Assembly: GCA_916613615.1 (NCBI GenBank)
Contig: OU744726.1
Location: 19,967,515 to 20,031,514 of the forward strand
Origin: Steromphala cineraria
Lineage: Eukaryota; Mollusca; Gastropoda; Trochida; Trochidae
DNA: 64,000 bases
Direction: 5' to 3'
A model generated the notes under the pieces. That model made no database searches. It was not told the DNA's origin and saw only the letters and a program-made list of their open reading frames with translations. The first letter of the stretch is position 1; every line of letters starts with the position of its first letter. The translations under genes were made by a program, and so were the position numbers. Below, one piece after another: positions 12,894-23,606 of the stretch.

Positions 12894-12980
12894 TCAGTTT
12901 TCAGTCTGAGGCTGGTTCTTGAGCCAGCTGCTCACCAAAGGGTTAGAGCGTAACTTATACAGAGCCCTCCTAACAATTTC
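12894..12980 (-). pseudogene. Orphan fragment of a sigma-GST last exon
   Basis: On the minus strand this reads ..YKLRSNPLVSSWLKNQPQTEN followed by TGA, closely matching the end of gene C exon 5 ([19 protein letters not shown]). The upstream half of the exon ([10 protein letters not shown]..) is not recognisable. It lies about 190 nt downstream of the gene C stop. Most simply it is the remnant of a lost tandem copy. An alternative last exon for gene C is possible but would lack the helix-forming part and has no clear acceptor. Confidence 0.7.
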
Positions 12981-13137
12981 CATTTGTAAGAAATTAATCA
13001 CCAGCAAAACTAGATTGGTGATTCGTTGGAATGTATTTAAGAATAGATTGTATCAAAAGTACAAAGTAAATTTTTATTAGAAGTTTACAGAAGAAATAAG
13101 AACCAAGGACAAATATCTGATATGGCGACGAGTCAAT

Positions 13138-13143
13138 TTTATT
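13138..13143 (-). terminator. Polyadenylation signal of GST gene C
   Basis: AATAAA on the minus strand only about 28 nt past the gene C stop codon, so the 3' leader would be very short. It would also exclude the orphan exon fragment at 12894 from the normal transcript. Confidence 0.5.
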
Positions 13144-13170
13144 CCATTCCATTCAGTGGGACACGTCTAC

Positions 13171-16100
13171 TTAATGTTCAGTGTGGGGCCGGTTCTTCAG
13201 CCAGCTGCTGACCCCTGGGTTCGACCGGACCTTGTCCATGTTGGCCTTCAGCTTCGGTGCTCCAGACAGGACTTCCGGTTTCCTCTCTACTGTCTTGTCC
13301 AGGGTGTCAAACACTATGATGTCAGCTACAGACAGCTGCAAAAGGTTAACGAAGACTTGGTAAAATGGTAAAAAGGTAAAAAGGTAAAATGGTGAAACAT
13401 AGAACAAAAATAAACCTTTTTAAAGATCTAACATTTGAAGATACGAAGATTGAGTCTGTGTGGGGGGATTATTAAATGGAGTGTACAAATCAATGTGAAA
13501 CTAAAAAAATAATAGTAGGGGAGACCGGGGCAGGCACGTCCCCGGGGCATGTTCGTCTTTTCGCTGTAATTTTTGTTCGGGGCCATTTTAACTTAAATTG
13601 GTAATTCCTAAAAGACAACATGACCTTATTCCCACACTGACTTTAAAATGGTGACAGTCCAACATGTTCTTTACAAACTGTGGAAGAAAACCCGTTTTTC
13701 AACTAGTTGTGTAAAATATTCGACTTCAGTTTCTATGTTTTTGACAAATATTGACTATGTTTAGGAATATGTTCTTAATTGAGCATAAACCAACATGCCG
13801 AGACGTATATGTAACCAACAAGTTATTTTGGTTCGAGGTCTGTGTATTTTCGCAGTAAAGAAAAAAGAGCAACCGTGGTTTGTGGGGTACGTTCGGTCAT
13901 TACAGGCGGGGCACATTCGGCCGTGAGGACGGTCACAAAAATTTTAAGGTCCTCCTCGAAACCATTTTTCTAAAGGTCATCCTCCTCAAAAGGACCCTCT
14001 TGAAGGTCCTTGAATAGTAGGCTCCTCTTCTCCTCCTCTTACGAATTCTTTTCGTAATAGAAAGTTAACTGAGTCCAGATCGTTATAAAATATGTTTTTG
14101 TAAAGTAATATAGTATTTTTTCTGTCCCAAATATTGAATACTATGAGTATCATCTTATCTCTCTTTAATTGTTGTAGGCTGAACATGTTCTGATTGTTCC
14201 CAAGGATGGCCGAACCTGCCCCTAAGGGAAACCGAACTTACCCCGATGCGGGGCATGTTCGGTTTGTCAACTCGTTGTCTTTAAAGCAAAGTTATTGGCA
14301 AACTAGTTACGTTAGGCACTTTCGACCATTATTGCAATAAAGTTAAGATATGGTTCAATTTATGTACAAACGTACACTAGTATATTGCGAAAGAAACAAC
14401 TCATTATTTACATTTTAGTGAAAAGGGGACGTGACTGCCCCGGTCTCCCCTAAACAGTTAAAAGATAGATAAAACGATAAACAGACCCAAGACCTGAATG
14501 TAATTTGTAATTTAGAGTCTGAGTGATAAGAACTTACGTTTAAAATAACAGTATGCATGCTTTGAACAAATACCTCGTGGGACAGAAAACATCTATTTGA
14601 TTTTCAAATATTCAATACCTTTTTTGAAAAGAATCCAGAGTCAGACCTTCCAAGAAACTTCTCAAATATCTTTACATATTTTGGTATTTCTTCTTCATCT
14701 AATTGCTTCTTAATTTCAGCCTGTAAAACAGAAATATATCTTATTGCATAATGATGCCAGTCATATTTTTTGTATAACTATAATACTTGTTGTGAAGAAT
14801 GTTTACTTCAATAACAACATAAATGCGTAACTTTGGCTTGTCCTGTATTTTCAATAATCAGCATTATTGCTTCAAAACTTTGTACCTGAACGACATGTGG
14901 AGAAATCATAGACTGAGTTATTGTAAACAAGATATGTGTGCCATTAGGGGGAAAATGCATTTACTCTTCAAATTATTTTATTTTATATATACTATGGTTT
15001 TATAATATATATTATTTTATTCATCAGTTTGGTTCATCACCTTCTTCGTTTCATCATTCTCGAAGAAAGGTTTGCTCAGTTTTCTCTTCAGTTCGGACGC
15101 TGTGGCAATAATCTCGTTGACCACAAAACACTCCATCGTCGAACCACCGTGCAAACCTGTACAGAAGTAAATGAATAATAAATGTCATTTAGATAGTGAA
15201 CAAATGTAACAATGTTATATTTGGGATCACACTATCTTGAATAGTTCATGTTTTCACTTTTTCGGGCCGAGTCCAATGCGGGAGTCGAACCCACACCCTC
15301 AGGGTCAGGCAACACCGCCAGCAATGACCATACCAGCAACTAACCGGGACAGGAACATTACCATAAATAGGCTCAAGCCTACACATGTTATCGATACTTA
15401 AAACGGAAAAAATCCACAGTCATAAGATCTTATCCAGAACTTCTCATCCTCGGTCACCCAGGGCTAAATATAGATTCCGATACTCTCCACTATACCACTT
15501 GGTATAGTAGAGAGTATCGGAACATATACAAAACCCTGGGTAACCGAGGATGGAACTTATAGGAACTATAACTAACTCGTTATGACAGAATTTCTTGTTT
15601 CACATATATGCCAATTAGATATTGAACAAATGGTACATTGTCATATTCAAATCAATTTTAAATATGTTATCCTGTTTACGACTTATCGAGGTAATAAGAT
15701 TCCTCGGGGTACCAGTTTGAACTTCATATACATGGCTAAGATATAAAATTATGGAATATTTTTATTCATATTTCTCAAAATGAGTTTATGTCAAATGTCT
15801 TAACTTCAGATGGTCCTTTACCTCATTACTTAACACTATTTTCCATGGATGAAGTTATCAAGTAAAAGGCAAACACTGTGATCGGTCATTTCTGTGTAAA
15901 CGCCTTTTTATCTTTAAGGTATGGAAGAGGTTCAAATAGGTTAGTTTTAGAATTGATACGTTTGATTTAAAAACAATGTCATGCAATTGGTACAATCTAT
16001 TTTCTTTTTGTGTGAGGTCACTTTATTTACCCCAAACCTTGATTCTGTCATTTTGGACATTAGTTTGGCTAAGAAGAATATTTTGTGTGTTGACATTACC

Positions 16101-17042
16101 GAAAGCCTCGGCCAGGTAGACAGCTATAGGTATACTCTGGGAGAACATCTGACCATCCACCACAAGGACAGGTAGCTGACCACATGGTGTGTCTGCAACA
16201 TTGGTACAAGGACGACATTAAAGACATCGAACGAAGACACTTTCATCATAGATCTAATATACATTTAATTAAATCTGTCAACCTTTGCCAGTCATGTTAT
16301 TCATGTTATTTTTAACATGCGCCTGAAACATTTGATGAAAGTATGGTCAAGAAAAATGCATTTTTAAGAAAGTAATCATGTTCGGTACAAGAATGCATTA
16401 AGTCTCGTCTTAGACACTTTCTGAAGCCAAAAGTGCTGTTCTGGAATATACCTTCGAGAACCACATTTAAGACATCTAACGAAATACGTTTTAATGAAAG
16501 AAATTTCTAGGCACTTTCATCATGATGCATGTTAACCCACTACCGACTAATTCATTGCATCTCTATTGTGAATTGCTAGAAAAAGATTGCTCCCAAAATG
16601 CAAAATTAAAATTGAAAAGGGTTACACCATTTCGAATTGCAGATGAAAATGTGCAAAATTACGTTTACGTACAAACCAACTGACCAGGTCGAGAATATAC
16701 GAGTTTGTGCAATGATAAGAAATCTTATCGCTTACTGATACTGATTGACTTTCTTATCATCAAGAGGCTCTTTATGTTATCAGGCATGAAACTATTGGGA
16801 GACATTAATGAATCCTAAAGTAAATCTGTTTTGAGGGTTATCAAATTAAAGTAATGTTAATAATTATTAAATATTTATCAATTTATTGAAAATTATAGTC
16901 TTTTCTCACCTGCTTTCACGGCCGGCCAGGTATCTTTATTATACCTTTTATCTTCATACTTCACACCTGCAGCGGCGAATAGCAATCTCGCAATCTCGGC
17001 CTGGCCTCGGGCCTCAAAGTACATCAGCTTGTAGTCTGGCAT
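13171..17042 (-). CDS. Sigma-class glutathione S-transferase, gene C (complete, 5 exons)
   Basis: Cytosolic GST of about 202 residues. Exons on the minus strand: 17042-16910, 16192-16100, 15156-15041, 14720-14619 and 13335-13171 (TAA), with phases 1,1,0,0 as in genes B and D. The start [16 protein letters not shown] has catalytic Tyr8. Exon 2 carries [13 protein letters not shown] and [14 protein letters not shown], so both cis-proline and the glutathione-binding QS are kept. The C domain runs [10 protein letters not shown].., [15 protein letters not shown].. and [10 protein letters not shown], ending [10 protein letters not shown]. Intron 4 contains a 937-bp TIR element and intron 2 contains a SINE fragment and a 108-bp foldback, so this copy has collected insertions that gene B has not. 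The reading frame is nevertheless intact, suggesting purifying selection. Closest relative in the window is gene B. Confidence 0.93.
13516..14452. mobile_element. TIR element with GGGGAGACCGGGGC ends (copy 1)
   Basis: Begins TAGGGGAGACCGGGGCAGGC and ends with the inverse GCCCCGGTCTCCCCTA; a TA target duplication is possible. No long coding region. The terminal word GGGGCA-GTTCG recurs inside at about 13545, 13890-13930 and 14200-14265. Inserted in intron 4 of GST gene C. The related copy is at 27933-29180. Confidence 0.85.
15260..15350 (-). repeat. tRNA-derived SINE fragment
   Basis: On the minus strand GGGTTCGACTCCCGC contains a perfect RNA polymerase III B box (GGTTCGACTCC, 15280-15291 on plus). 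A degenerate A-box-like region lies upstream of it. No cloverleaf with a full acceptor stem could be built, so a SINE remnant is more likely than a tRNA gene. It is in intron 2 of GST gene C. Confidence 0.55.
15445..15552. mobile_element. 108-bp foldback element
   Basis: Arms starting CATCCTCGGT and ending ACCGAGGATG pair along most of the length, with the centre at TATACCACTTGGTATA. Flanks GAACTTCT and GAACTTAT look like an 8-bp target duplication with one mismatch. Same terminal style as the elements at 12075, 20132, 22070 and 24445. In intron 2 of GST gene C. Confidence 0.75.
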
Positions 17043-17589
17043 CGTAGTTAACTCTCTGACAGAGACACTATTTAAACTCAACTAGATGATTCTCTATACT
17101 ACGCTAAACTGTAGTGGTTTTATCGGGTCACTTAAGTAAATATAACCTAAATGGACAGAGCTAGCTATAGACACGAAACTTGGCCTAGATTTAGGAAAAT
17201 CCTTGGTGATGATGAAATTTGTTTTGCTGTGTCAGTGATTATTTGATATGTAGAATGAAAATTTGAACTACTATAAAAGAACTAAGGGAGTTTTTGAATT
17301 TTTTTTGAAAGTGCAAACATGCAAAACAAGGAATATTAATGTTTATTGCAAATGAAAATTTAACATATTGTTGATATATGTTGTCAACTGACATTTGTAG
17401 AAAGCTCCAATGTGCACGCTATTTGGACCTTGTTTTAAATATTTTACAGCTGCTTCAAGCGAAGTGCGAGCAAATCCAAATATTAACAACAAAATTGCCT
17501 TTGCAGAATTGCATAATCATACGTGCATAATCATAACTATGTAGAAGAATGTTTATTGTAACAAGCGTTCATTGTAAATTATATGACCG

Positions 17590-18410
17590 AATTTACTTTA
17601 AGCGCTGACTTTCCAGAAAGTATCATAAAAAGCACTGATCGACGTTCCAGAAGTTATCAAAATATGAAATGACGTTCAAGAAGTTATCATAATAAGCACT
17701 GACGTTATTGAAGTTATCATAATATGCAATTACGTTCAAGAAGGTATCGTAATACGCACTTATCGACATTCCAGAAGTTATCATAATATGCAATGACGTT
17801 CAAGAAGTTATCATAATAAACACTAATCGACGTTCAAGAAGTTCCCGATATAAGCACTGACGTTCAAAAGTTTTCATAATAAGCAATGACGTTATTGAAG
17901 TTATCATAATATGCAAATACGTTCAAGAAGGTATCGTAATACGCACTTATCGACGTTCCAGAAGTTATCATAATATGCAATGACGTTCAAGAAGTTATCA
18001 TAATAAACACTGATCGACGTTCAAGAAGTTCCCGTTATAAGCACTGACGTTCAAAAGTTATCATAATAGGCAATGACGTTATTGAAGTTATCATAATATG
18101 CAAATACGTTCAAGAAGGTATCGTAATACGCACTTATCGACGTTCCAGAAGTTATCATAATATGCAATGACGTTCAAGAAGTTATCATAATAAGCAATGA
18201 TGTTCAAGAAGTTATCATAATAAGCAATGACGTTCAAGAAGTTATCATAATATGCAATTACGTTCAAGAAGGTATCGTAATACGCACTTATCGACGTTCC
18301 AGAAGTTATCATAATATGCAATGACGTTCAAGAAGTTATCATAATAAGCACTGAAGGTCCAGAAGTTATCATGATAGGCAGTGACGTTCTAGAAATTATC
18401 ATAATGATAT
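17590..18410. repeat. 30-bp tandem repeat with ~180-bp higher-order period
   Basis: The unit is approximately GTTCAAGAAGTTATCATAAT plus AAGCAATGAC. Variant units (GGTATCGTAATACGCACTTA and GTTCCAGAAG) recur at 17752, 17932, 18118 and 18267, giving a 6-unit period of about 180-186 bp that shortens in the last block. The minus-strand frame AYYDNFLNVI is a by-product of the 30-bp period. Located upstream of GST gene C, between it and the peptide genes. Confidence 0.9.
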
Positions 18411-18807
18411 TGTCATTACTCAGATGACTGTTAATAGTGCTATATGTGTAAACACACATTGAAAAGCTGTACGTCTCCATTGAAATATGCATGTGCTTCT
18501 AATTCTCAAAAAAGGCTTCGATTTCACATCAGCAGACGTTAGAGATGAACATTTCCTAACGAAAAACGTTTTTGAAGATATAAAAAATATAATGAGAGAG
18601 GGTTTATAGTAAATCACTATGGGAAGTAAACACAATAAGTTTTGATATTTTCAAAATTTAACAATACATTTTCACTAGTTAGACTTGGCATTTATAAATG
18701 GGTAATCAAAACTGATAAACTAATACCCGTTTTTGAAAATTATAAAGTAAATCATAAATTGAAACCGAACGCGTAGGTTCCCGTAAGCAGTGAGATGTTA
18801 CCGTGAA

Positions 18808-18950
18808 AAATCAAACAATTATTTTGATAGTATCAAAAATCTCATAACACAAATCAATTATCCATAATCAGAGGACAAAGTATTAAGATTCACATAAAAT
18901 AAATTTGCGGCCATTTTGTGTGAACACCTTTTATTCATTTCAAATTATCA
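18808..18950 (+). mobile_element. Internal fragment of a TTAA-flanked MITE
   Basis: The stretch from ATTTTGATAGTATCAAAAAT through AGAGGACAAAGTAT to TGTGAACACCTTTTATTCAT matches the interior of the element at 35500-35865 and the inverse of 60644-61252. Terminal repeats are not seen here. Confidence 0.65.
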
Positions 18951-19070
18951 TTTGAAATGTTCCATGACTTGTGCATACAGACAAGATATTACGTGAGTAG
19001 TAACTTTTACCAAGTAGATCCTAATAGCCTTGTCAACAGCGTAGTATAGCTTAGCTCTCGTGTTCTAAAT

Positions 19071-19092
19071 GGACTAATTATAGATAATTGGT
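19071..19092 (+). promoter_or_regulatory. Conserved upstream motif of peptide gene 1
   Basis: GGACTAATTATAGATAATTG lies about 190 nt before the ATG. A near-identical word lies upstream of the paralogue at 23452. The TAAT/ATTA cores resemble homeodomain or POU sites; binding is not shown. Confidence 0.45.
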
Positions 19093-19279
19093 TTTAACAG
19101 TTAATTATGACATGGGCCGTCTTGACCTTCTAACTGTTGACTAGACATCGCTATTTGTGGTCGGCGTCTTCTAACATCCTGGTTTTGGATGGATAAAGTG
19201 AGAACGTTTAAAGACTCGATTTACTTATGCGTTTGTAAATGTCAACTGCGTGAAGGCATAGCGTTTGTAAGGCTTGAAA

Positions 19280-21008
19280 ATGAAATCCTTTGAACAAGGT
19301 GTTATGGTGATCGTTATGTTAACAATTGTTACAACATCGGCCAAAGTTCTCCAAAGGACTGAGTTGGAGAATGCCGAACCTTGCAATGATGATCTGAGAG
19401 GTAAGTTCATCAATGATCTTATTTCACAATTATTTGTTTGGAAGACATATTATTAAGTTGATGGTGACAAGAAGAAATAGTGATTTGACAATCTACAACT
19501 TCTCCTAATTGTCTTTCTTTTACTCAATGGCTTTTCCCCGCATTGCCGTCAATCCAGTAAAATATGGCTATTGAAGATGTGTATTTGAAATTTTCATGAT
19601 AGTTAATATGAAGACATTGATAATCTATCATACTTATTGTTGCCACATCCAAATCTAAACAAAATCCATTGAAACACCATATTCCTAAGCTAACAACCTA
19701 ATTCATTACCGTCGTTACATAAATAACTGTACAGCAATGACATTATTGGTTAATTATGGCAGTGCAATAATAATGATTCTGCTTCTTCAGCGGTTGTGTA
19801 TCCGCGAAACTCCTACATTGCCTGATAGGACAAAGTCGTTGTTTACATGTACATGTATATAACCAGTCAAGGAAATTCTTTCCACTTAAACAAATATTGC
19901 GACACGAAGTTTTGGCGTTTACATATTTTTAAAGTAGAACATAACGAATAATATAGTTATCATAAATGACACAGCTGTTTGAGTTGCATTCTACAAGTTG
20001 ATGGTATAAGGAGGACAAGAGAAATTCTATGGATAAACAACTTCTTTAATTGAATGTCAAATAAAAAGTTGTTCGTCCATATAATTACTCTCGTTATGTT
20101 CAACTAAGAACTCTCCTCTTCCCTATAAATGCATTCTCTCCCAACAGAGAACAGCTCAGTCATACCCGAGTTAGCCCCTATTCTTTTACGCCAAGATCCT
20201 GGGGTTCCGGCAGATTGCCCTAGCGGCAACAAGTTGTAACTTGAGATATCTCCCTTATTTGCATCCAATGAAAACTACTTATGGATATCCACGACTTCGG
20301 AAATTCTTAACGGTCGTAAAGTGACTTGCAAAAGCATCATGCCTTTAGGATTGTTTTAAATTTACAGTGTGAGAGGGAAAATATTCGAAAATCAGATATG
20401 GATAGGGTTTTTCATTAGAAACATTCTGTTTTATGGTTGTGTAAATTGTTTTGTTTTATGATAAATTTTATTTTTTATTAATTTACCATAAAAACTAATG
20501 AGCGGTTAAAAAGCAATGTTTTGTAGAAGGAAGAGTTATCTCCCCTGGATGCCGAACCACACGGGAATAGCCGAGCTTTTGCGAATGACCACTTTTGAAA
20601 CAGCGTCGCTGATTGCACAACTAACTTCGATTGCCTCCAATCAGATTTCTACCTTTCTTTCCTATGCATTAGCCGTAATAGAACAGAGGCTAACTCAGGT
20701 ATGACTGAGCTAGCTACCTCTGTGGGGAGAGAATGCTATAAATGACACTGTGGTGAATTAATGTCATAAGTATTTTTAGTGCATTGTTTCCGCTGAGCAA
20801 ATGCAAATGTTCAATTTGTTACTTAACTCTAATAACTTTGAAAGCAATACTTGAATGTTAATGGTATGATAAAAACGCTGTTCCAGAACCCCTGACCACG
20901 AGACGTCCCACTGGAATCGGTTCTGGCAATCATCACCGGTGCAGAATGTGTCGGATGGTGGGACTTCAGGAGTGCATCAACCGATTCTGTGAAATAAGTA
21001 AATACTAA
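19280..21008 (+). CDS. Small secreted cysteine-rich peptide, paralogue 1 (2 exons, 80 aa)
   Basis: Exon 1 (19280-19400) encodes an N-terminal signal peptide (MKSFEQGVMVIVMLTIVTTS) and a short acidic stretch with one cysteine. The donor is AGAG|GTAAGT, phase 1. Exon 2 (20887-21008) follows TTCCAG and encodes PLTTRRPTGIGSGN and then the core CRMCRMVGLQECINRFC, ending EISKY and TAA. The core spacing is C-x2-C-x7-C-x4-C. The protein would be secreted, with a mature form of about 60 residues and no transmembrane segment. I do not recognise the family; candidates include a peptide hormone or a defence peptide, with no evidence to choose. The intron contains the 604-bp TIR element at 20132. The upstream region, signal peptide and core all match paralogue 2, supporting both models. 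Confidence 0.7.
20132..20735. mobile_element. 604-bp MULE-like non-autonomous TIR element, copy 1
   Basis: Ends CATTCTCTCC..GGAGAGAATG with terminal repeats of about 34 bp. Flanked by the perfect 9-bp direct repeat CTATAAATG (20123-20131, 20736-20744). No transposase. It lies in the intron of peptide gene 1 and is about 90% alike to 22070-22661 by eye. The 9-bp duplication points to a Mutator-type transposase (inference). Confidence 0.9.
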
Positions 21009-22060
21009 TAAGTGGATTTTATTTTGATGAAATATCCTCGAAAATGGTAGACATTTTATTCAATTATATAAAGTCATATTTCATCCTTTTATTTGTGTAT
21101 GATGAAAAACGTCCAGGAATCAAAGCAACGACATTGAAATCATTTATATAACAATGGCAACTCAGCCACTCAATCTGTGCAGCTTCAGTAAATATCGAAG
21201 CTAAGAAGCTCATTGTTGATAGACAAACAAGAGTTTCTTAGTTTACATTCCTGGATTACATTCCTGGAAGTGTACTCGCTAAATGATGTTGGCATGACAA
21301 TTTCCAACTTGTCTGAAATATTGAGGACTTAAGTTCCAAATAATTGCCATTACAGAAATACAAACTCGTTCCATAGGGTACAGTGTTGGTTTCCCACAGG
21401 AAATTGAAAATAGTTAATTTTTATAAGGGTAGAAAACATAGAAACCAATACCCGTCCCCTACATTATAGGCTCAAGAAAGCTATTGTATAGAGCAGGGGT
21501 ACTTATTTCTATCCACGTTTAAATACTGTTTACTTTCAATTTTCTGTGGCTTTCTCTCCTAATGGTTCTGCAACAACCTTAATAGTCACATATCCTGTTA
21601 CCAGTTTAGTGAAATAAAAGTCATTATTTAATCAATCACATCCTGACGTTTAGAATAAGGATGGCGTTGGTAACGAAGAAAGAATATTTCAAACTGGTTA
21701 CATATTATTTTCATGTAGTTAAGGCTCGGAATCCTCTCAATTTTAATCAAACAGTAAATAATAATCCCCACCAAACTGAATCATATATTTTCCCCAAACC
21801 AGCATATCCTTAATCCGAAATATTCTAAACTGACACAAAATTAGTCCCTTGTCTACTTGTTTTCAGTGTATCAAACCTAAATAGTTTTACTTGTTTTGCA
21901 GCACACTAACGTGGTTTGCTAACTAAATTTGAAGAGGAAACTAACAACTAACCAGCGATGCATGTCTTGTGACCTGCACTAACACTACAACTAGTGTCGT
22001 TGAATTCCTTGATATCAACCCTGTCTTACCACCAAACCTGAAGTCTTTGTGATCAACTCT
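21009..22060. other. Intergenic between peptide gene 1 and element copy 2
   Basis: 3' flank of peptide gene 1. An AATAAA occurs near 21613. No further exon was supported. Confidence 0.35.
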
Positions 22061-22069
22061 GCTTCACCA

Positions 22070-22661
22070 CATTCTCTCCACACAGAGGCAACTCAGTCAT
22101 ACCCCAGTTAGCCTCTGTTCCATTACGCCAAAATCCTGGGGTTCCGGCAGATCGCCCTAGCGGCAAAAAGTTGTAACTTGAGATATCTCCCTTATTTGCA
22201 GCCAATGAAAACACCTTTTGGATGTCCACGACTTCGGGAATACTCAACGGTCGCTCAGTGACTTTTAAAAGAATCATGCCTTTAGGTTTCTTTTTCATTA
22301 ACAGTGTGAGTCTCAAAATCAGATATGTATAGGGTTTTTCATTAGAAACATATTGTTTTATAATTGTGTAAATTGTTCTTCGTTTTATGATTAATTTTAT
22401 TTTAATAATTCACCAAATAAAAACCAATGCGAAGGTAAAAAGCGATTGTTTTGTAGAAGAAAGAGTTATCTCCCTTTGATGCGGATCCACACGGGAATAG
22501 CCGAACTTTTGCGAATGACCACTTTTGAAACGGCGTCGCTGATTGCACAACTAACTTCGATTGCCTCCAATCAGATTTCTACCTTTCTATCCCGTATGTT
22601 AGCCGTAATAGAACAGAGGCTAATTCAGGTATGACTGAGTTGCCTCTGTGGGGAGAGAATG
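22070..22661. mobile_element. 592-bp MULE-like non-autonomous TIR element, copy 2
   Basis: Same family as 20132-20735. The 34-bp terminal repeats differ at about one position and are flanked by the perfect 9-bp repeat GCTTCACCA (22061-22069, 22662-22670). The different duplication shows an independent insertion rather than a segmental copy. Confidence 0.92.
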
Positions 22662-23451
22662 GCTTCACCAATGCAATTATTTTAATTTCTTCACACCAGC
22701 TATATATGTTTTTCGAAATAAAAATATCCTTGACTTTATGGTGAAAACTGTTTTCAGTATAAGTGTTTTCGTTGTCAACCCCTTGAAAAAACTTTGTTTA
22801 ACTGTCGGTAACTCATTTATCATTATCTATCTGATATATCTGATATATATGTAATAAATAAACCATAATGCATTTGTCAGAGTTGTGTATCATTCAAATC
22901 GACGAAGTAAGAAGGCGTAGAGATATTTTACAGCCGCTTCAAAAGAAGCGGAACTCAATAGTTTGCTTAGGGTAAATATAATCCATTGTTTTGTTTCGCC
23001 AAGGATACATAACTGGACTCAACAACGAATGTCGGGGTATTGTAGTAAGGACCAGTCAGTAATGGAGACGGGCACTAGATTAATATTACTGAGGAAGTAA
23101 CATAAACTCGCGGATTTAACAAGTAAAACATTACGTACAAATAAAAAACGAGTAAGTAAGTTGATGAGATAGTTTTATTTTGGTCATCATCTAAACACCT
23201 TTCATTTGATTTCAGTAGTTAAAATTAAATACGACCTTCTCCAGACTCACTACATATAAATGCAACTCAAATGATTTGTGCATAGAAACCTTATACCGAA
23301 CTATCATATATTAAACAGATGGCTTGCTATACATATTTCAATATCTTTCATAAAACACGAATTACGTTAGTTTTTACACTGACATCAAACAAGACAATAG
23401 CGTCGACACAGTTAATGAAGAGGTATAGCGCCAGATCTACAATGCCGACTG

Positions 23452-23472
23452 GGACTATTATAGATAATTGGT
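23452..23472 (+). promoter_or_regulatory. Conserved upstream motif of peptide gene 2
   Basis: GGACTATTATAGATAATTGG about 135 nt before the ATG, shared with peptide gene 1. TTTTATAAG near 23540 is a possible TATA box. Confidence 0.45.
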
Positions 23473-23606
23473 CCATTCCGACTAATTATAAAATGATGCG
23501 ACTGGGCATGACATTATCTCTGGGCGGAATGTTAACCTTGTTTTATAAGTTCTTTTCCTGCTAATATATAGACAGTGAGAAGGCGTTGGGGAAGAAAGGT
23601 TTGAAA

